Below are positions 19,412-29,053 of a stretch of DNA of 64,000 bases, one piece after another (positions within the stretch are counted from its first letter, which is position 1; every line of letters begins with the position of its first letter). Both the position numbers and the translations under genes were made by a program. The notes under the pieces are model-generated. The model saw only the letters and a list, made by a program, of their open reading frames with translations, was not told the origin of the DNA and ran no database searches. Source of the stretch: Rhizobium sp. RCAM05350 (GTDB taxonomy: Bacteria; Pseudomonadota; Alphaproteobacteria; Rhizobiales; Rhizobiaceae); NCBI GenBank assembly GCA_024426085.1, contig CP087974.1, positions 3,824,001 through 3,888,000 on the forward strand, written 5' to 3'.

Positions 19412-20260
19412 ATGGAAGGTTTTGGCGTTCATACCAGCATGTGGACCATGAACTGGGACCGGGCAGGGGCGGAAAAGGCGATTGCCGCCGCCGTCAAATA
19501 CGAGATGGATTTCATCGAGATCGCGCTTCTCGATGCGCCGGCTGTCGATGCAGAACATAGCCGCAAGCTGCTTGAAAAACACAAGCTGCGTTCGGTCTGC
19601 TCGCTCGGCCTGCCGGAACATGCCTGGGCCTCGGTGCATCCGGAAAAGGCCGTCGAGCACTTGAAGGTCGCCATCGACAAGACGGCTGATATGGGCGCGG
19701 AAGCACTGTCGGGCGTCATCTTCGGCGGTATCGGCGAGCGCACCGGCGTGCCGCCGACCGAGAAGGAATATGACAACATCGCCCGCGCCCTGCAGGCAGC
19801 CGCGAAACATGCCAAGACCCGCGGCATCCAGCTCGGTGTCGAGGCGGTCAATCGCTATGAGAACCACCTGATCAACACGGCGCAGCAGGCGGTGGACATG
19901 ATCGAGCGTGTCGGTGCCGACAATGTTTTCGTGCATCTCGATACCTACCATATGAATATCGAGGAAAAGGGTGCCGCCAACGGCATTCTCGTTGCCCGCG
20001 ACCACATCAAATATATCCACCTCTCCGAAAGCGACCGCGGCACGCCGGGCTATGGCAACGTGCCCTGGGACGCAATCTATGCGGCGCTCGCCGCCATCGG
20101 TTTTAAGGGCGGCCTTGCCATGGAAAGCTTCATCAACATGCCGCCGCAGGTGGCCTACGGGCTCGCCGTCTGGCGTCCGGTGGCCAAGGACGAGGCCGAA
20201 GTGATGGGCAACGGCCTACCGTTCCTGCGTAACAAGGCACGGCAATACGGTTTGATCTGA
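19412..20260 (+). CDS. Ketose 3-epimerase / sugar isomerase (xylose isomerase-like TIM barrel)
   Basis: Soluble enzyme of 282 residues, unbroken frame, similar to D-tagatose/D-psicose 3-epimerases. Metal-binding acidic residues and the substrate His are visible in order: GVEAVNRYE (Glu), HLDTYHMNIE (Asp and His), IHLSESDRG and GGLAMESF (Glu). The N-terminus (FGVHTSMW) is also typical. It starts 4 bases after the permease stop. In this operon it would convert the imported sugar, or its first product, to a ketose for the kinase that follows. The exact sugar cannot be read from sequence. Confidence 0.85.
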   Translation: MEGFGVHTSMWTMNWDRAGAEKAIAAAVKYEMDFIEIALLDAPAVDAEHSRKLLEKHKLRSVCSLGLPEHAWASVHPEKAVEHLKVAIDKTADMGAEALSGVIFGGIGERTGVPPTEKEYDNIARALQAAAKHAKTRGIQLGVEAVNRYENHLINTAQQAVDMIERVGADNVFVHLDTYHMNIEEKGAANGILVARDHIKYIHLSESDRGTPGYGNVPWDAIYAALAAIGFKGGLAMESFINMPPQVAYGLAVWRPVAKDEAEVMGNGLPFLRNKARQYGLI

Positions 20261-20325
20261 CGATCTCGGCTGTTCCCGCGTTGGCAGGGAACAGCCGCAC
20301 GGACAAGCAGGTGCAGGATACGACA

Positions 20326-21803
20326 ATGGTGGATGGGCAGAGGAAGGATCGAAGGGATGACGGGCAACCGGCGACTGTCGCGGTCCTCGATGTCGGCAAG
20401 ACCAATGTGAAGCTCAATGCCGTGACGGCATCCGGCACTATCCATGAAACGCTGTCGGTTCCCAATCCGGTTCTGCATGACGGGCCGTGGCGGCATCATG
20501 ACCTGCAGACGCTTAGCGACTGGGTATTCGATACGCTTGCGGGTTTGACGAAACGTCATCCGCTGTCGACATTCGTTTCATCCGGCCACGGCTCCGGCGG
20601 TGTTCTCGTCGGCCCGGATCCGGACGCCGGCGATGGAACCGCCTTGCCGATGATCGACTACGAGCAGGCTTTGCCGGAGGATATTCGGGCGCGTTATGCG
20701 TCGCTTTCCGGTTCGTTCTTCGACCGGGGCAGCGTGATGATGCATGGGGCGACCCATCATGCCCGCCAGATGTTCTGGATGCAGCAGGCCGCGCCGGATG
20801 CCTTTTCCCGGGCGCGCTGGTTTCTTGGCGTGCCGCAATACTGGGCCTGGCGGTTGTCGGGTGTGGCGGTCTCGGAGGCGACGGTTCTCGGTGCGCAGTC
20901 GCATCTCTGGAATGTGGCGGAGCGGCACTGGTCTCCGATCGTTCAATCGCAGGGTTGGCAAAACCTGCTGCCGCCTTTGCCAAGGCGTGGGAGACGGTTG
21001 GGACGATCCGCCCAGTGCTCGTGCAGCGGTATGGCCTGCCATCGGGCATGCAGGTTCTCACTGGCATTCATGACAGCAGCGCCAATTTCTATCGCTATCA
21101 GGCCGCCGGCTTCGATGAGGCGACGGTGGTTTCCACCGGCACGTGGATCGTTGCGCTCAGCGGCAAGACGCCGCTTAACCTGCTGGACGAACACCGGGGC
21201 ATGACCTGCAACAGCGATGTCAACGGCAAGCCGGTCGGCGGTGCTTTGACCATGGGCGGGCGCGAATTCACCCATGTCGCCGGCCGTGACGATGCCCATC
21301 TCAATGCCGATGCCGCGCTCGTCAGCCGGATGATCGCGCAGGGCACGATGGCGTTGCCATCTTTTGGCGATGACGATGGCCTGTTTCCCGGCAGTGCCGG
21401 CAAGGGACATATCGCCGGTCCCCAACCTGCCGATGCGGCGGAACGCAAGGCGTTGGCCGTTCTCTACGCTGCGCTTTTGACGGTCGAGTGCCTTGATGCA
21501 CTTGGAAGCAGCGGACGGGTGATCCTCGATGGCAGCTTCCTGCGCGATCCGCTCTATGCGGCGCTCGTCGCAGCGCTACGGCCGCAGGGCGATACGGTTT
21601 CCAATCTCGATACCTATGGCGTCGCGTCAGGCGCGGCGTTGCTCGCCAGCCACGGAACCCGCCAGTCACGCGCGGCGATCGCGCTCGAAAAACCGCCGGT
21701 TTTCGATCATCCCCCCGCCGATCTGGCAGCCTATGCCCGCCGTTGGCAGGCTGCGGCCAGACAGGCCACGAATTCCAACGTGCTTTACGAAAGGTCCTCC
21801 TAA
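20326..21803 (+). CDS. FGGY-family carbohydrate kinase, frameshifted
   Basis: Sugar kinase of about 491 residues, closest in pattern to L-fuculo-/L-rhamnulokinase-like FGGY proteins. The N-terminal phosphate-binding loop is VLDVGKTNVKLNAV. The second domain has GIHDSSANFYRY, VVSTGTWIVALSG and the adenosine motif VILDGSFLRDPL. One break near 20975 separates the halves. I chose the ATG at 20326; longer starts lack a better ribosome site. The stop codon overlaps the aldolase ATG (TAATG). It probably phosphorylates a ketose to the 1-phosphate for cleavage by the next enzyme. Confidence 0.83.
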
Positions 21804-22507
21804 TGAGCACTCACCATATCGATATCGCAGCGCTTCGCCGCGATATGGTCGAAACCTGCCGCAGGATGAATTCCAGCGATATCAATCAGGGAACGGCGGG
21901 AAACCTCTCCGTGCGCACGGAAAAGGGTTTCCTCGTCACGCCGTCGTCGCTTGCCTACGACACGATGACGCCGGATGATCTGGTGGAGATGGATTTCGAC
22001 GGCACCTATGCTGGCCGCCGCCCATCGTCGGAATGGCGCTTCCATCGCGATATCCTCAAGAACCGGCCGGATATCAACGTCGTGCTGCATTGCCATTCGA
22101 TCTATGCGACGACGCTTGCCTGCCATCACAAGACGATCCCGAGCTTCCACTACATGACGGGCGTCGCCGGCGGGACCACGGTCCGTTGTGCCGAATATGC
22201 GACATTCGGCACGCAGGCTTTGTCTGATCATGCGCTGGTAGCGCTGAAAGACCGGCTGGCCTGCCTCTTGGGTCAGCACGGCCAGATTTCGCTTGGCAAG
22301 ACATTGGAAGGTGCGCTTTGGCTGGCGATTGAGATCGAAACTTTGTCGCGTATGTATGTGCAAGCTTTGACGCTTGGCGAACCGCCGGTTCTGCCGGATG
22401 ACGAAATGGCGCGGGTGATCGAGCAGATGCGCAAGATGAGCTATGGCCATGCGCCGGATGCCGAAGGGGTCAATGACATCGCCCGGCCGAAGAGTGCTGC
22501 ATCCTGA
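21803..22507 (+). CDS. Class II aldolase (L-fuculose-1-phosphate aldolase-like)
   Basis: Zinc-dependent aldolase/epimerase-family enzyme of 234 residues. The phosphate-binding segment is QGTAGNLSVRTEKGFLVTPSS. The catalytic Glu is in SSEWRFH, zinc His residues are in VLHCHS, and LLGQHGQIS carries the third His region. Expected products are dihydroxyacetone phosphate and a short aldehyde from a ketose 1-phosphate. It ends the epimerase-kinase-aldolase series; no lactaldehyde/aldehyde dehydrogenase follows, so the aldehyde must be handled elsewhere. The frame is intact. Confidence 0.87.
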   Translation: MSTHHIDIAALRRDMVETCRRMNSSDINQGTAGNLSVRTEKGFLVTPSSLAYDTMTPDDLVEMDFDGTYAGRRPSSEWRFHRDILKNRPDINVVLHCHSIYATTLACHHKTIPSFHYMTGVAGGTTVRCAEYATFGTQALSDHALVALKDRLACLLGQHGQISLGKTLEGALWLAIEIETLSRMYVQALTLGEPPVLPDDEMARVIEQMRKMSYGHAPDAEGVNDIARPKSAAS

Positions 22508-22545
22508 AACAGCGGGTGGAGCCTGGAACCGGCTGATAGCGGTGA

Positions 22546-23113
22546 TCAGCCCGAAAGGCCGTAGACCTTTTCTAGCTTTTCCCAGTTCTCGTCCATCGCA
22601 TAGGTGGGCGAGAAGAAGGGGATGCTGAAATGGCCGAAGCGGATCGACAACTGCCGTTCGGCTATCTCTTCGTCCACGCCGGCAATCCGGTTCAGATAGA
22701 GCACAGAGGCAAGGCCGGTCCGGTCCGCGCCGGATTTGCAGTGGATAAGAATGGGCGTCGGCGCATCGCGCAACAGGGCGACGAGCCGGTGTGATTCCTC
22801 CACGCTCAACTGTCGGGTCGCAGACATCTTGAAATCGATATGCCTGATACCGAGGGCGCCGGCTGCGGCGACCTCGTTTTTGTACCATGCGGCATCCCTC
22901 GCTGCTTCCGCGCAGATTGACGATGGTTCTGATGCCGTAGCGCTGCGCATAGTCGGCGACCTGCAAAGCCGTCGGCTGGTTCGAACGGTAGAGCGTGCCG
23001 GGTACGACCTCGGCAAAATTACCGGCAACCTGAATGCCGAAGAGATAGGCTCCAAACCCGACAGCCGCCGCGCAGCCTGCCAATCCAACCAGCTTTAAAA
23101 TTCTGTGCATCAT
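22546..23113 (-). CDS. Tyrosine/dual-specificity-type phosphatase with N-terminal anchor, frameshifted
   Basis: Protein of about 188 residues. A hydrophobic N-terminal segment (LVGLAGCAAAVGFGAYLFG) suggests membrane anchoring with the catalytic domain outside the cytoplasm. The substrate-contact region is LYRSNQPTALQV and the P-loop is HCKSGADRTG (Cys nucleophile, Arg), as in protein-tyrosine and dual-specificity phosphatases. A one-base break near 22910 follows TIVNLRG. Two consecutive ATG codons begin the gene at 23113. It faces away from the second sugar locus and is tail-to-tail with the class II aldolase gene. The physiological substrate is unknown. Confidence 0.82.
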
Positions 23114-23209
23114 GTCACCGTCCACCGCTTCTGATGAGATCACCTTTCGTGTTTTGGCTGACAGCAGCCTGAACGGCGTGCGATGATGTTTAACGCTACG
23201 GAGGATGTG

Positions 23210-23223
23210 TGAAATATATTTCA
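23210..23223. promoter_or_regulatory. Palindrome TGAAATATATTTCA, candidate operator
   Basis: A perfect 14-bp palindrome in an AT-rich patch about 150 bases upstream of the second sugar-binding protein gene and 100 bases upstream of the phosphatase gene. The rest of the 259-base gap has no evident gene. The SorC/EryD-like regulator of the operon (27033-28049) is a candidate ligand; Fur-like proteins could also favour such AT-rich dyads. Confidence 0.45.
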
Positions 23224-23372
23224 TAGTATGAATTATATTGACATGTCTCCGTCATTGCGATTATCTGCCCATACCGGACTTCGAGGAGGAACTCCGGTCT
23301 TCATTGGATCATCGGGCTGCCGCTCAGGCGCCGCCGGGTATTTGGGAGGGGCTTCGGCCTCAAGGAGGAATC

Positions 23373-24401
23373 TTGCGCAAATTTCTAAGCACGACCGCAT
23401 TGGCGGTCCTTGCATCCACGCTTTTCGCCGGCGCTGCCGCTGCTGAAACGGAAAACCCGTTTCGCTGCAAGCCGGGCGAAAAATACGTCATGAACGTCAT
23501 GGTCTCGGGCGTCGAATACTGGTTCCCGGTCTATGAAATGTTCAAGCAGGCGGGCCAGCAGCTCGGCTGCGAGACGGCCTATACCGGCACGCCGGAATAT
23601 GACGTCAACAAGCAGATCGCTACCTTCGACCAGGCCCTGGCCCAGAACCCGGCCGGTATCCTCGTCCATCCGATGAACTCCGATCCGTTCATCGAGCCGA
23701 TCAACCGGGCGATCGACCAGGGCACGGCCGTCGTCACCTTCGCAGCCGATGCGCCGCTCTCCAAGCGCATCTCGTTCATCACCTCGGACAATACCCGCGA
23801 AGGCACCTATGCTGCTGACGCGATTGCCGAGAAGATGGGTGGCAAGGGTGAATATGCCGTTCTGGAAAACCCCGGCCAGGACAACCACGACAAGCGTATC
23901 GCGGCCTTCATCGCCCGCATGACGGAAAAATACCCGGACATGAAACTGGTCGGCCGTGCGGCGTCCAACCAGGACCCGAATAAGGCCTATCAGGGCCTGA
24001 TGAGCCTGGTGCAGGCGCATCCGAACCTTGGCGCTGTGTTCATGCCGGAAGCCAACTCGGCCATCGGTGCGTCGCAGGCCAACAAGGAAAGCGGCGGCAA
24101 GATCCTCGTTATGTGCGCCGACGTCAACGCCAACATTCTCGACATGATCAAGGCGGGCGAAGTGTTCGGCTCGATCAACCCGAACCAGGGCATGCAGGGT
24201 TACATGGGCTTCATGCTCCTGTGGCTTGCCAAGCATCCGGAACTCATCGATCCGATGAACGACGCCAAGCGCGCCGGCTTCAACCCGATGAGTATTCCGT
24301 TCGTCGATAACGGCCTGTCGATCGTCACCGCCGCCAATGCCGACGACTTCTACTGGGACAAGTACCTGAAGCGGCGTGGTACGAAAGGCATCGAGGAGTA
24401 A
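23373..24401 (+). CDS. Periplasmic sugar-binding protein, ribose/xylitol type
   Basis: Exported Peripla_BP_4 protein of 342 residues, frame intact. I chose the TTG at 23373: AAGGAGGAA lies 5 bases upstream and it opens a signal peptide ([23 protein letters not shown]). The mature domain shows [50 protein letters not shown] and [11 protein letters not shown]. It starts an operon with an importer ATPase and permease, a regulator and polyol/sugar catabolic enzymes, so a polyol or pentose ligand is likely (inference). Confidence 0.9.
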   Translation: MRKFLSTTALAVLASTLFAGAAAAETENPFRCKPGEKYVMNVMVSGVEYWFPVYEMFKQAGQQLGCETAYTGTPEYDVNKQIATFDQALAQNPAGILVHPMNSDPFIEPINRAIDQGTAVVTFAADAPLSKRISFITSDNTREGTYAADAIAEKMGGKGEYAVLENPGQDNHDKRIAAFIARMTEKYPDMKLVGRAASNQDPNKAYQGLMSLVQAHPNLGAVFMPEANSAIGASQANKESGGKILVMCADVNANILDMIKAGEVFGSINPNQGMQGYMGFMLLWLAKHPELIDPMNDAKRAGFNPMSIPFVDNGLSIVTAANADDFYWDKYLKRRGTKGIEE

Positions 24402-24413
24402 GCCTTTTGTGCC

Positions 24414-24444
24414 GGCTGTCCGGGGTATGAAGCCCCGGACAGCC
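24414..24444 (+). other. Intercistronic hairpin after the sugar-binding protein gene
   Basis: A perfect 12-bp stem GGCTGTCCGGGG / CCCCGGACAGCC with a 7-base loop, starting 13 bases after the binding-protein stop and ending 27 bases before the ATPase ATG. It is the strongest such hairpin in the window. No U-run follows, so stabilisation of the upstream message or partial termination is more likely than full termination. Confidence 0.7.
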
Positions 24445-24471
24445 ACCGCAAGTGTTAAGGAGGAGACTGTC

Positions 24472-26011
24472 ATGGCGCCGGTGCCGGTTCTGGAAATCCG
24501 CAATGTCAGCAAGCACTTCGGTGCGGTGAAGGCATTGACGGACGTGAGCTTCAGCCTGAAGAAGGGCGAGGTTCATGCGCTTTGCGGCGAAAACGGCGCG
24601 GGCAAGTCGACACTGATGAATATCATTGCCGGGGTGCTGCAGCCGACCGAGGGCGAAGTGCTCGTCGATGGTGCGCCGGTCAAGGTGACGTCGCCGGCCG
24701 TGGCGCAATCGCTCGGGCTTGGCCTCGTGCATCAGGAAATCGCGCTCTGCCCCGATGCGACGGTGGCCGAGAACATGTTCATGGCCGCCACCAACCGCCG
24801 CCGCTCGCCGTTCATGAACTATGGCAGGCTGGAGCGGGACGCGCAGGCGGTGATGAACCGGCTGGCACCGATCGATGTGCGCCGGAAAGTTGCCGAACTG
24901 CCGATTTCCAGCCAGCAGTTGGTCGAGATCGCCAAGGCGCTGACGCTCGACTGCCGCGTGCTGATCTTCGACGAGCCGACGGCGGCACTGACGGGAATCA
25001 GAGACCCAGGTGCTGTTCGGGATCATCCGCGACCTGAAGGCGCAGGGTATTTCAATCATCTATATCAGCCATCGCATGGCCGAGATTTTCAGCCTCTGCG
25101 ACCGGGTGACGGTGTTTCATGATGGCCGCTATGTTTCGACCGAGAACGTCGCGGATCTGACGCCGGATGATGTGGTGCGCCGCATGGTCGGCCGCGAGAT
25201 CACCCAGCTCTATCCGGAAAAGCAGGCGCTGGCCGAGCGGACGGACGAAACCATTCTGAGCGTCCGCGATCTCGGCGATGGTGACCGCTTCAGGAATGTC
25301 AGCTTCGAGTTGCGCCAGGGCGAAATTCTCGGCGTCGGCGGGCTGATCGGTTCGGGCCGCACCGAAATTGCCGAGGGTATCTGCGGATTGCGGCCGGTGA
25401 CGCAGGGCGAGGTGCAGCTGCATGGACAGCGGCTGCGGGCGCGGTCCTATGCGCAGGCGGTGCAGGCGGGCGTGGTTTATCTTTCGGAGGACCGCAAGGG
25501 CTCCGGCGTCTTCCTGGAACTGTCCATTGCCCAGAACATTGCTGTTCTCGACCTGAAGTCGCTGACCGGGCCGCTCGGCCTGCTGAATTCCAAGGCGGAA
25601 GCCGATCGCGCCCGGGATCTCACCCGGCGGCTCGGCGTGCGGATGGGCGGCATCGACATGCCGGTCTCGTCGCTGTCAGGCGGCAACCAGCAGAAGGTGG
25701 CGATTGCCAAGCAGCTGGCGGTCAATCCCAAGGTTATCCTGATGGACGAGCCGACGCGCGGCATCGATGTCGGTGCCAAATCGGAAATCCACCGGCTGCT
25801 GCATGATCTCGCGCGCTCCGGCATCGGCATCGTCGTCATCTCGTCGGAACTGCCGGAACTGCTTGGTCTTTGCGACCGGGTTCTGGTCATCCGCGAGGGC
25901 ACGGTTGCGGGCGAGGTCGAGGGCGAGACGATGACGGAAGAGGCGATCATGCGTCTCGCATCGGGTGTCGGCGGTCACAACAATTCGAAGGCATCAGAGC
26001 ATGCCGCATAA
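24472..26011 (+). CDS. Double-NBD sugar ABC importer ATPase, frameshifted
   Basis: RbsA/MglA-type ATPase of about 513 residues. NBD1: Walker [11 protein letters not shown]-loop [12 protein letters not shown], Walker [13 protein letters not shown], switch ISHRM. NBD2: [10 protein letters not shown], signature [14 protein letters not shown], canonical Walker [19 protein letters not shown]. One break lies near 25000 just after DEPTAAL. The ATG at 24472 has AAGGAGGAG upstream. It is followed by a single permease gene, so the channel is probably a homodimer, unlike the two-permease importer at 14.8-19.4 kb. Confidence 0.9.
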
Positions 26012-26040
26012 AGAAGAAGCAGGGGCAGGAGACACGGTCA

Positions 26041-27031
26041 TGGCGGACGCTACATTGACAACGGCACATCAGGCACCGCGCCCGGCTGGAAACGGCTTGG
26101 GACGATGCGCGAGGCGGGACTGATCGCAATCATCCTGGCGCTCTGCATCGTCATGAGCTTTGCCTCGCCACACTTCCTGACGCTTGGCAATTTCCGGGCG
26201 ATGCTGATGTCGTTCTCGGTGGAAGGCATCGTCGTCGTCGGCATGACCATCCTGCTCATTGTCGGCGGCATCGACCTGTCGGTCGGCTCGGTCGTCTGCT
26301 TCTCGATGGTGCTGTCGGGCTCGCTGTTCCTGATGGGGCTCGACCCCTGGAGCGCGTCGCTGATCGGCATCATCGCCAGCGGCCTGATCGGCTGTGTCAT
26401 GGGCTTCTTCGTGACGGTGGTGGGCTTGAACCACTTCATCACGTCGCTGGCGGCGATGGTGATCGTGCGCGGTATCTGCCTGATCATCACCAAGGGCACG
26501 CCGCTGTCGCTGTTCACCTTGCCGCCCTCGTTCAAGGCGGTCGGGCAGGGTACGTTTTATGGCGTTCCCTATGTGATCCTGATCTTCGTTGCCGTCGTCG
26601 TGCTGTTCGATTTCCTGCTGCGCCGGGCAACCGCCTTCCGCAAGGTGTTCTACACCGGCAGCAACGAGAAGGCGGCGCTCTATTCCGGCATCAAGACCAA
26701 CCAGGTGAAATTCTGGGTGACGGTTCTCTGCGCCACGCTGTCCGGTGTTGCCGGCGTCATCTACATGTCTCGCTTCGGTGCCGCGACCCCGACCTTCGGC
26801 GTCGGCATGGAACTCAACATCATCGCAGCCGCGGTGATCGGTGGCGCCTCGCTGAATGGCGGCTCAGGCACCATCCTCGGCGCAATCCTGGGTATCGCTC
26901 TGCTCTCGGTTGTCACCAGTTCGCTGATCCTGCTCGACGTCTCCGTCTATTGGCAAGACATGATAAAAGGCTGCATTCTGCTTGCTGCTGTCTCCATCGA
27001 CCATTTCCTGCACAAGCGGAAGGCTGCCTGA
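26041..27031 (+). CDS. Ribose-type sugar importer permease, probably frameshifted at its N-terminus
   Basis: BPD_transp_2 permease with 8-10 helices; motifs are GGIDLSVGSVVCFS and IAAAVIGGASLNGGSGTILG. The clear frame begins at an ATG at 26105 (MREAGLIAII). That ATG lacks a ribosome site, whereas the ATG at 26041 has GGCAGGAG upstream and its frame joins through one missing base near 26098, giving a cytoplasmic tail MADATLTTAHQAPRPAG. I therefore extend the gene to 26041. It is followed by 1-2 bases and then the regulator gene. Confidence 0.87.
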
Positions 27032-27032
27032 T

Positions 27033-28049
27033 ATGTCGCCCAATAGGCCGATTGCCAAACTCAAGCCCGCCAATGCGCCGCGCGAGGAAATCGTTATCGC
27101 CCGGCAGATGCACCAGGCGCTGGTCCTGCATTTCCTCGAAGGATTGACGCAGGCACAGATTGCCGATCAGATCGGCATCTCGCACGCCACCGTCAACCGG
27201 CTGATCAAGCGCGGCCGCCAGTTGGGCCTCGTCGAGATTAAGATCAAGTCGCCGGTCGAGCCGCTGGTCGATATGGAGGAACGGCTTCTGGCGCTCGGCG
27301 GCATCAGCCGCGCCGTGGTGGTGCCGACCGTGTCAGACAATCCGCAGACGGCACTTCAGGCGGTCGGCGAAGCGGCGGCCCGGCTGTTGCTGGAAGAGAT
27401 CATCGACGGCGATACGATCTGCATCACCGGCGGCAAGGGCGTCAGCGCCGTGGTTGCCGGCATGCATGCGCAGCGGCGCTTCGATGTCGAGGTGATCCCG
27501 GCGACCGGCTGTGTCCAGGGCAAGCACTATACCGACGTCAACCATGTCTCGACATTGATGGCCGACCGGCTTGGTGGCCGCTCCTATCAGATCCATGCGC
27601 CGCTGTTTGCCGATAGTGCGGCCGAGCGGGGCATGCTGATCAACATGCGCTCCGTCGCCGACGTGTTCAAACGGGCGCGGAAGCGAAGATTGCGGTGGTC
27701 GGCATCGGTTCGATCCTGTCTGATGACTCGAGTTATTACGACCTGCATCCGTCTTCGAGCACCGACCGCGCCGCCATCGAGCGTTCCGGCGCATCCTGCG
27801 AATTGCTGGCGCATCTGCTCGATAACCGGGGGGCAGGTCTGTGACTACAGTCTCAACCGTTCGCTGGTGTCGCTGACGCTGCCGGAATTTGCCTCGATCC
27901 CCACCAAGATCGGTGTGGCGAGCGGGCCGAACAAGGCGGGGCCGATCCTCAGCGTTCTCAGGGGCAATCATCTGGACACGCTGGTGACCGACGAGGCGAC
28001 GGGTGCGCGCGTACTGGCACTGGCGAATGGCGAAGGAAAATGGGCATGA
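27033..28049 (+). CDS. SorC/DeoR-type sugar-binding regulator (EryD-like), two compensating frameshifts
   Basis: Regulator of 338 residues with an N-terminal helix-turn-helix (TQAQIADQIGISHATVNRLIK) and a C-terminal sugar-phosphate-binding domain (ITGGKGVSAVVAG, VIPATGCVQG, DRLGGRSYQIHAP). Between about 27685 and 27830 the natural protein runs in another frame (VGIGSILSDDSSYYDLHP), so two opposite shifts cancel and the open frame looks intact while its middle is wrong. It lies within the operon it probably controls. The stop overlaps the next ATG by 4 bases. Family members such as EryD respond to polyols or sugar phosphates. Confidence 0.85.
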   Translation: MSPNRPIAKLKPANAPREEIVIARQMHQALVLHFLEGLTQAQIADQIGISHATVNRLIKRGRQLGLVEIKIKSPVEPLVDMEERLLALGGISRAVVVPTVSDNPQTALQAVGEAAARLLLEEIIDGDTICITGGKGVSAVVAGMHAQRRFDVEVIPATGCVQGKHYTDVNHVSTLMADRLGGRSYQIHAPLFADSAAERGMLINMRSVADVFKRARKRRLRWSASVRSCLMTRVITTCIRLRAPTAPPSSVPAHPANCWRICSITGGQVCDYSLNRSLVSLTLPEFASIPTKIGVASGPNKAGPILSVLRGNHLDTLVTDEATGARVLALANGEGKWA

Positions 28050-29041
28050 GCGGGCAACAGTTAACACGCGAAATCGGCAAATCCGGCGTTTCCGCCTCGG
28101 CGGTCGGGCTTGGAACCTGGGCGATCGGCGGCTGGATGTGGGGCGGGACCGACGAGAAAGAGTCCATCGCAGCGATCCAGGCTTCGCTTGATGCCGGTGT
28201 GACGTTGATCGATACCGCACCGGCCTATGGGCTTGGGCGCTCCGAGGAGATCGTCGGCAAGGCGCTGGCTGGCCGCCGCGACAAGGCTGTGATCGCCACC
28301 AAATGCGGCCTTGTCTGGCATACGCAGAAGGGGCGGCATTTCTTCGATCAGGATGGCAAGCCGGTGCACCGCTATCTCGGCCGCGATGCGATCATGCACG
28401 AAGTCGAAGAAAGCCTGAGACGGCTCGGAACCGACCATATCGATCTCTACATCACCCATTGGCAGGACCCGACGACACCCGTCGAGGAGACGATGCGGGC
28501 TCTCGAAGACCTGCGCACCTCCGGCAAGATCCGGGCGATCGGGGCGAGCAATGTCAGCAAGGACGATCTCAATGCCTATATTGCGGTCGGTGGTCTCGAT
28601 GCGATCCAGGAGCGGTTCAGCATGATCGACCGCGAAATCGAGGTGGATCTGCTGCCGCTGACCAAGGCCAACGGCATTGCGACGCTGAGCTATTCGTCGC
28701 TGGCGCTGGGGCTGCTCTCCGGCGCCATCGGCCCGGACCGGGTGTTTTCCGGCGACGACCAGCGCAAGGATAATCCGCGCTTTTCGGTCGGCAACCGCCA
28801 GAAGGCGGCGGCGCTTGCCGATGCCATCCGGCCGGTCGCCGAAAAACACGGTGCCAGCATTGCCCAAACGGTGATTGCCTGGACGCTGGCGCAGCCCGGC
28901 GTGACCTTTGCGCTCTGCGGTGCGCGCAACCCAGCGCAGGCCATCGACAATGCACGGGCCGGGACCATCCGGCTGGAGGCGGCCGACCTTGCCGCCATCG
29001 ATACGGCCATAGCGGCGAAACTGACTGACATGGACAGGTAG
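28046..29041 (+). CDS. Aldo/keto reductase
   Basis: NAD(P)H-dependent oxidoreductase of 331 residues, frame intact. The catalytic set is visible: Asp and Tyr in DTAPAYGLGRSE, Lys in IATKCG, and His in YITHWQDP; a TIM barrel of normal length is expected. I used the ATG at 28046, which overlaps the regulator stop (ATGA). In this operon it may interconvert an aldose and a polyol or oxidise an aldose. The direction and sugar cannot be determined from the sequence. Confidence 0.85.
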   Translation: MSGQQLTREIGKSGVSASAVGLGTWAIGGWMWGGTDEKESIAAIQASLDAGVTLIDTAPAYGLGRSEEIVGKALAGRRDKAVIATKCGLVWHTQKGRHFFDQDGKPVHRYLGRDAIMHEVEESLRRLGTDHIDLYITHWQDPTTPVEETMRALEDLRTSGKIRAIGASNVSKDDLNAYIAVGGLDAIQERFSMIDREIEVDLLPLTKANGIATLSYSSLALGLLSGAIGPDRVFSGDDQRKDNPRFSVGNRQKAAALADAIRPVAEKHGASIAQTVIAWTLAQPGVTFALCGARNPAQAIDNARAGTIRLEAADLAAIDTAIAAKLTDMDR

Positions 29042-29053
29042 CGGATCGCCATC

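Noticed and set aside
14828-22507. Assigning the first sugar operon as lsr (AI-2 uptake)
   Set aside because: The receptor resembles LsrB, but the catabolic genes are an epimerase, a fuculokinase-like kinase and a class II aldolase rather than LsrK/LsrF/LsrG.
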